Of a stretch of 64,000 nt of DNA, positions 62,637 through 64,000 are shown in pieces. Position 1 is the stretch's first letter. Each line of letters starts with the position of its first letter. The position numbers and the translations under genes were made by a program. The notes below the pieces were generated by a model. The model was not told where the DNA came from and did not search any database. It worked only from the letters and a program-made list of their open reading frames with translations. The stretch is from Nostoc sp. NIES-4103 (lineage in GTDB: Bacteria; Cyanobacteriota; Cyanobacteriia; Cyanobacteriales; Nostocaceae). The stretch lies in the NCBI RefSeq assembly GCF_002368335.1, contig NZ_AP018288.1, forward strand, positions 2,272,183 through 2,336,182. Reading direction: 5' to 3'.

Positions 62637-63935
62637 TTAACTACTCAAACTCAAATAGATAATAAACTCAGTTCCTTGACCAGGCGCAGACTTGACATCG
62701 ATCGCGCCGCCATGTTTTTCTACCACAATTTCCTGGGCGATCGCTAACCCTAAACCTGTTCCTTTTCCTACCGGTTTAGTGGTGAATAACTGTTCAAAAA
62801 TGTGCTGTTTTACCGACTCAGACATGCCAATGCCGTTGTCAGCAATTTTAATCACAACCTTTTGCTGCTCTGGACATAATTGTGTTATAATTTTAATTTT
62901 GTTGGGATAAGCTAAAATATCTTCAAAGCTGCGTCCAGCATTGCCTTCTTCTAAAGCATCGATGGCATTAGCCAAAATATTCATGAATACTTGGTTTAAC
63001 TGACCAGGAAAGCATTCCACCAGCGGCAAGTCTCCATATTCTTTAATCACTTCAATGTCTGGACGCTGGTCATTGGCTTGGAGACGATATTTTAAAATCA
63101 AAAGTGTGCTGTCGATACCCTCGTGAATGTCACAAGGCACTTTACTCTCTTTGTCAGCACGCGAAAAACTACGAAGCGACGTGCTAATATTTTTAATGCG
63201 ATCGCATCCAGCTTTCATAGAGGCAATCATCTTTGGCAGGTCACTGAGCAAGTATTCCAAGTCAATATCTCTGGCATGTTCCTCAATCACCTCTCCAGGA
63301 TTGGGAAATGTTGTTTGGTACAGGCGTAGATGTTCCAAGATATCGTTCAGTACCAGCGCTGTCTGGTGAAGATTGCCCGCAATATAGCCTACAGGGTTAT
63401 TAATCTCATGGGCAACACCCGCGACTAACTGCCCCAAGGTTGACATTTTTTCCTGTTGCACTAACTGCACTTGTGCCTTTTCCAAAGCTGCTGTGCGTTC
63501 TTTGACTCGTTGCTCTAATGTTTCATTTGTCTGGTGCAATGCATAGTTAAGATGCCGTAGTTGCAGATGCACTTTGACGCGGGCTAAGACTTCCTCTTGC
63601 TCAAAAGGTTTGGTGACATAATCCACCGCACCCACCGATAAGCCTTTGACTTTGCTGGTGGTATCGGTCTGAGCGGTCATAAAAATCACCGGGATATCTT
63701 GAGTAAGTACATTTGACTTGAGTTGGCGGCAGGTTTCAAAGCCATCTATCCCTGGCATTTGCACATCTAGCAAGATCAGATCGGGCAGCTTGCGTTGCAC
63801 CTGCTCTAGAGCTTCTTCTCCATTTGTAGCAATTCGGACATTCAGCCCAACTTCTTTAAGCGCTTGTCTGAGTACCGACAAATTAGTGGGGTTGTCATCG
63901 ACTAACAGAATTGATGCAGTAAGAAAGTCTGACAT
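62637..63935 (-). CDS. Response regulator-histidine kinase hybrid
   Basis: A 432-residue protein: REC domain (SILLVDDNPTNLSVLRQAL ... LILLDVQMPGIDGFETCRQLK with phospho-Asp, FMTAQTD, YVTKPF), a coiled-coil linker (NETLEQRVKERTAALEKAQVQLVQQEKM), the H-box STLGQLVAGVAHEINNPVGYIAG and an HATPase domain (NQVFMNILANAIDAL, KIADNGIGM, GKGTGLGLAI). It is complete and likely relays a phosphoryl signal from an upstream kinase. The upstream 60 bp is a GATGAGGGA tandem repeat at the window edge, so its operon context is unknown. Confidence 0.93.
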   Translation of the reverse strand: MSDFLTASILLVDDNPTNLSVLRQALKEVGLNVRIATNGEEALEQVQRKLPDLILLDVQMPGIDGFETCRQLKSNVLTQDIPVIFMTAQTDTTSKVKGLSVGAVDYVTKPFEQEEVLARVKVHLQLRHLNYALHQTNETLEQRVKERTAALEKAQVQLVQQEKMSTLGQLVAGVAHEINNPVGYIAGNLHQTALVLNDILEHLRLYQTTFPNPGEVIEEHARDIDLEYLLSDLPKMIASMKAGCDRIKNISTSLRSFSRADKESKVPCDIHEGIDSTLLILKYRLQANDQRPDIEVIKEYGDLPLVECFPGQLNQVFMNILANAIDALEEGNAGRSFEDILAYPNKIKIITQLCPEQQKVVIKIADNGIGMSESVKQHIFEQLFTTKPVGKGTGLGLAIAQEIVVEKHGGAIDVKSAPGQGTEFIIYLSLSS

Positions 63936-63964
63936 GATCAGTGAAATTTGAGGTGCATAGAAAA

Positions 63965-64000
63965 GGCAGGGAAGATGAGGGAGATGAGGGAGATGGGGGA
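63965..64000. repeat. STRR array (GGGAGATGA type) at the right edge
   Basis: GGGAGATGAGGGAGATG units run off the window end. Confidence 0.75.

Overview
The window comes from a filamentous, heterocyst-forming cyanobacterium (order Nostocales; Nostoc, Calothrix or a close relative). The evidence is the frequent HIP1 octamer (GCGATCGC), many heptameric short tandem repeats (STRR) between and inside genes, hetF behind a tandem array of NsiR1-type small RNA genes, a CcbP-type calcium-binding protein, two PEP-CTERM proteins, and plastid-type core genes (menD, folB, hemD, coaE).

Layout. 0-13.8 kb is mostly ordinary housekeeping: glycosyltransferases, cobA-hemD, coaE, tldD, a polytopic membrane protein, a two-gene (split) photolyase module facing a full-length iron-sulfur photolyase, and a SprT-like metalloprotease. 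13.8-28.9 kb is a decaying accessory island. It holds an IS5-family element, remnants of IS1634-type and IS4/IS701-type transposases, a truncated sensor kinase, a frameshifted hemopexin-repeat gene, a frameshifted AIPR-like phage-resistance gene, several genes broken by in-frame TAA/TAG codons, and four copies of a miniature element with GGGAGCAACGC ends. 28.9-36.3 kb returns to chromosomal genes: an alpha/beta hydrolase, a WGxxGxxG-type repeat protein, tRNA-Val, a quinone-oxidoreductase-like enzyme, a FadL-type porin and msrB. 36.5-39.9 kb is the heterocyst locus: five NsiR1 units on the minus strand, the last divergent and antisense to the leader of hetF. 41-64 kb has an RTX protein, a DUF411 protein, a methyltransferase, an SDR, a DUF1611/dipeptide-epimerase pair, a nucleoside-salvage group (nucleoside hydrolase, cytosine deaminase, ribokinase), a second PEP-CTERM gene, a Uma2 gene, ccbP, an acetyltransferase, a REC-PAS-GGDEF regulator, folB, menD and a REC-histidine kinase.

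Genes that may work together: cobA and hemD share uroporphyrinogen III; the nucleoside hydrolase, cytosine deaminase and ribokinase could channel nucleosides to bases and ribose 5-phosphate; the DUF1611 gene and the epimerase overlap by 17 bp; hetF, NsiR1 and ccbP all belong to heterocyst differentiation in model Nostocales.

The most notable unexplained signals are: a 97-bp structured element present twice with different but self-complementary closing stems; the same CTTACTTTT repeat upstream of both PEP-CTERM genes; several families of miniature inverted-repeat elements with readable target duplications, one of which has cut the end off a gene; and in-frame TAA/TAG codons at likely glutamine positions in several decayed genes. 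I found no CRISPR array, retron or diversity-generating element. All functional calls are from reading the sequence; no database search was run.
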